52,826 nucleotides of DNA from Gracilibacillus boraciitolerans JCM 21714 (GTDB lineage: Bacteria > Bacillota > Bacilli > Bacillales > Amphibacillaceae), in assembly GCF_000521485.1 (NCBI RefSeq), contig NZ_BAVS01000021.1, forward strand, positions 1 to 52,826. The letters are read 5' to 3'. A program made the translations under genes and the position numbers. Below, piece by piece: positions 51,080-52,826 of the stretch (its first letter is position 1; every line of letters begins with the position of its first letter). The notes below the pieces were generated by a model. That model was not told the DNA's origin, did no database searches, and saw only the letters and a program-made list of their open reading frames with translations.

Positions 51080-51972
51080 ATTGGAACTCTGCCGGGTCCT
51101 GGCAACATCAAGATCGCAACCAAACAGCGCATTATCACTTTATTGATGTTTTAAAGAAACCCATTGAGATATATTTGTTTGTTGATCCCCCCCTCTGTCC
51201 AGAATGTTGGTCATTGGAACCATATATTAAAAAACTCACCATTGAATATGGTAGATTCTTTACAATTCGGACCATTTTGAGTGGGCAATTAATAAATCTG
51301 CATAAAGATAAATTTGAAAAACCACGTAAATTAAAAGATATGTGGGAAAAAACCGCAAGTCGAACTGGAATGAGTTGTGATGGTGATTTATGGATAGAAA
51401 ATCCGATTCATTATCCATGGCTTACTTCCATTGCTATTAAAGCAGCTGAGCTACAAGGAAAAAAAGCAGGCAAGCGGTTTTTACGTAAATTACAAGAGAA
51501 CGCTTTTCTTGATAAACAAGATATTTCACAAGAAGAAATATTAATCAGTTGTGCGAAATCCGTTCATTTAGATATTGATGAATTTAAGGGGGATCTTTAT
51601 TCCCATTCCTCAAAAAAAGCCTTGCAATGTGATCTGAAACTCACGAAAGAAATGGATGTCGAATATATTCCGACGATGGTTTTTTTTAACGAATCAGAAG
51701 ATGATGCAGGATTAAAAATTTCTGGTATTTATCCATATGAAATTTATGTAAAGGTATTAAAACAAATGCTCCAAAAAGAACCATTACCAGCAAAAAAACC
51801 AAAGCTGATAGACTTTTTATCCCACTATGATTTTGTTGGAACAAAAGAAATAGCGGTTGTATATGATTGGTCGATAGAAAAGACAGAAAAGGAAATGAAA
51901 AAACTTCAACTCAAGCAGCTTGTTGAAAAAGTACCGGTAAAATTCGGCTACTTTTGGAAATATGCTAAATAA
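51076..51972 (+). CDS. spxH: ClpXP adaptor SpxH (YjbH)
   Basis: 298 residues, DsbA-like thioredoxin fold. Active-site-like motif CPECW near residue 38; the family promotes degradation of the global regulator Spx by ClpXP and responds to disulfide stress. Also seen: [18 protein letters not shown] and a C-terminal helical part. GTG start within the stop codon of yjbI. The C7 run at 51187 gives [11 protein letters not shown], whereas relatives have DPLCPECW, so it adds one Pro directly before the redox motif, in frame. Followed by a long perfect terminator hairpin. Confidence is high from the motif and the conserved partner. Confidence 0.9.
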   Translation: MNWNSAGSWQHQDRNQTAHYHFIDVLKKPIEIYLFVDPPLCPECWSLEPYIKKLTIEYGRFFTIRTILSGQLINLHKDKFEKPRKLKDMWEKTASRTGMSCDGDLWIENPIHYPWLTSIAIKAAELQGKKAGKRFLRKLQENAFLDKQDISQEEILISCAKSVHLDIDEFKGDLYSHSSKKALQCDLKLTKEMDVEYIPTMVFFNESEDDAGLKISGIYPYEIYVKVLKQMLQKEPLPAKKPKLIDFLSHYDFVGTKEIAVVYDWSIEKTEKEMKKLQLKQLVEKVPVKFGYFWKYAK

Positions 51973-52023
51973 AGTAAAGCAAAAGAGTACTTGTCTTCAT
52001 GACATGTACTCTTTTGCTTTACT
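51973..52023 (+). terminator. Terminator of the yjbI-spxH pair
   Basis: An 18-bp perfect stem (AGTAAAGCAAAAGAGTAC / GTACTCTTTTGCTTTACT) starting right after the spxH stop, with a 15-base loop and a T-rich 3' side. Confidence 0.88.
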
Positions 52024-52089
52024 TATTACTAGATAAGGGGGGGATGAGTGAAAGTTTTTGGTCAAACAAAGGGATTTTTTGTTTAATTT

Positions 52090-52109
52090 ATACTTAGTAT
52101 AGTAAGTAT
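52090..52109. promoter_or_regulatory. Inverted repeat upstream of the Rex-type site
   Basis: ATACTTA and TAAGTAT with a 6-base spacer (GTATAG). The spacer and arm include TATAGT, which could be a -10 element. Its role is unknown; it may be part of the promoter of the small gene at 52223. Confidence 0.35.
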
Positions 52110-52125
52110 TTACGTGATAAAAAAT

Positions 52126-52151
52126 AAAATTGTGAATTAATTCACAATTTT
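52126..52151. promoter_or_regulatory. Perfect 26-base palindrome matching the Rex operator
   Basis: AAAATTGTGAATTAATTCACAATTTT reads the same on both strands. Its core, TTGTGAATTAATTCACAA (52130-52147), fits the Rex consensus TTGTGAA-N4-TTCACAA at every fixed position. Rex is the NADH-sensing repressor of fermentation and cytochrome genes in Firmicutes. The only gene it can control in this window is the small membrane protein at 52223, about 70 bases downstream; spxH ends upstream with a terminator. Confidence 0.75.
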
Positions 52152-52222
52152 GTCGCACGTCTATTTTCGTAAGCTTCGCATAGATAGAAAGACTTATCAA
52201 GTTTAAAAAGGTGGTGCTGGCC

Positions 52223-52399
52223 ATGCGTTTATTATTGCTTATTTTACCTTTATTTGCTCTCATCTTAAATATCTTCGGTTTAATGCGTCTTATACCTTTA
52301 TATTTCACAATACCTCTATTATTTGCATCCATCTATATGACCGTATATTTCTTTTATGATAAAAAACAATTTAAAGGATTTAGAAAGGTCACCCACTAA
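52223..52399 (+). CDS. Small membrane protein under a Rex-type site, unknown
   Basis: 58 residues. Two hydrophobic helices (LLLLILPLFALILNIFGL and PLYFTIPLLFASIYMTVYFF) and a short basic tail ending QFKGFRKVTH. The start has AAGGTGGT upstream. The same region read on the minus strand gives a longer but non-protein-like frame, which I reject. I do not recognise the family. It follows a perfect Rex-type palindrome, suggesting induction at high NADH/low oxygen, and ends in a terminator whose loop contains the stop codon. Confidence 0.65.
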   Translation: MRLLLLILPLFALILNIFGLMRLIPLYFTIPLLFASIYMTVYFFYDKKQFKGFRKVTH

Positions 52400-52413
52400 G
52401 GGTGACTTTTTTT
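52388..52413 (+). terminator. Terminator overlapping the stop of the small gene
   Basis: Stem GTCACCC / GGGTGAC with a 5-base loop that contains the TAA stop, followed by T7. Confidence 0.88.
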
Positions 52414-52526
52414 ATAAGATAAGAAAGTATAAAATCCTTGTTATTACAGTATTTATACCAAGTAATACAGTTATGTAATGGAGTATAAATTGTAAAAACT
52501 CTATGTTGCCATTTTGAAATATTTTT

Positions 52527-52826
52527 ATGTGTATGTCCAATGCTTCGGCCCATTACTTCGCTTTCACTCAAGGGTACAAGTGCAACATCTACTCAAGCAA
52601 AGATCGCTTTCGTAGTGTTTTCTATGCCGCCTGGCACGGCCTCAACTACCTTTGCAAAGAAAAACACGTTACAAAGTGGATTTTCGGCTCGCGCTGTTTC
52701 GAAGAGCAGGACGCTCAAGTGTCGACGTTGGCCACAGAACGTGGCCGCTTTTAGTCGACCCAAGGAGTCTACGTAATGGGGGGGTTCCGCAAATGGCAGA
52801 CGCTATAACTTTAGTCAGAAGTAGCC
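52527..52826. other. Compositionally distinct segment of unknown nature
   Basis: GC content rises to about half, against an AT-rich background. Two overlapping plus frames (52527-52754 and 52540-52776) and one long minus frame are open at once, which gives no single convincing protein. The plus frame YKCNIYSSKDRFRSVFYAAW looks somewhat protein-like. A G7 run lies at 52780. I do not recognise the sequence; it may be foreign DNA, part of a structured RNA gene cut by the window edge, or an assembly join. Confidence 0.35.

Noticed and set aside
8434-51193. G/C7 tracts as classical phase-variation switches
   Set aside because: They occur in housekeeping genes and intergenic DNA alike, mostly at a frame-neutral length, and not preferentially in surface or restriction genes.
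51997-52332. Minus-strand 111-residue frame opposite the small membrane protein
   Set aside because: It overlaps a terminator, a palindromic operator and the plus-strand gene with good ribosome site, and lacks protein-like composition at its C-terminal end.
52540-52776. A single definite protein in the high-GC end
   Set aside because: Three frames are open simultaneously and none shows a known motif or a good ribosome box.
1-52826. CRISPR arrays, insertion sequences, prophage or rRNA
   Set aside because: No regularly spaced repeats, transposase or integrase motifs, phage genes or rRNA segments were seen.

Overview
The window looks like chromosome of a low-GC, spore-forming member of the Bacillaceae, probably one of the halotolerant genera (Gracilibacillus, Oceanobacillus or Virgibacillus type; the genus is inference). 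Support comes from strong AGGAGG-type ribosome binding sites with ATG, GTG and TTG starts, CotO and CotY/Z-type spore coat genes, the conserved Bacillus yjbH-I-K-M-N-O-P-Q neighbourhood, and several salt or alkali transporters (BCCT, NhaP-type, CPA2-type). No prophage, insertion sequence, CRISPR array or rRNA was found.

Layout. 0.1-2 kb: HPr-like protein, CdsA-like cytidylyltransferase, papain-like amidase. 2-6.6 kb: MMPL exporter plus a secreted coiled-coil partner, with a divergent TetR regulator. 6.8-13.6 kb: class A PBP with a long charged tail, ATP-grasp protein, a dead ABC transporter, a GH43 glycosidase and a small membrane protein. 13.8-19.8 kb: pyruvate oxidase, a CuA cytochrome oxidase subunit II, a fused subunit I+III, and a gutted glutamate-synthase-like gene. 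19.9-31 kb: a glycogen block (pullulanase, glgB, glgC, glgD, glgA, glgP) lying between an intact tRNA-Val(GAC) gene and a decayed copy of that tRNA's 3' half, the arrangement left by tRNA-site integration. 31-37.5 kb: SLC13 carrier, DUF4163/DUF3298 protein, Na+/H+ antiporter, esterase and GNAT pair, DUF421 protein. 37.6-39.5 kb: spore coat genes. 39.7-52.4 kb: BCCT carrier, DCC protein, K+/H+ antiporter, MgtE, FtsW/RodA, and the yjb cluster (PrpE, pseudouridine synthase, NAD kinase, small alarmone synthetase, CYTH protein, truncated globin, SpxH). After this come a perfect Rex-type operator and a small membrane protein. The last ~300 bases differ in composition and match nothing I recognise.

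The most unusual property is of the sequence itself. By hand count there are about 50 runs of 6-8 G or C, roughly three quarters of them exactly seven long, in an AT-rich sequence where fewer than one such run would be expected. In coding regions they usually add one extra codon to a conserved motif (for example WGGAAEP for WGAAEP in the BCCT carrier, SVGGGDGT for SVGGDGT in NAD kinase). Where the change is not a multiple of three they break core genes. About 20 genes carry such single-run frameshifts. I list these as CDS over their full reconstructed extent, because the lesions look like homopolymer-length changes (sequencing or assembly error, or a real tract-expansion process) rather than ordinary decay. 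Only the ABC transporter and the glutamate-synthase-like gene show true decay: several stops, truncation or internal deletion.
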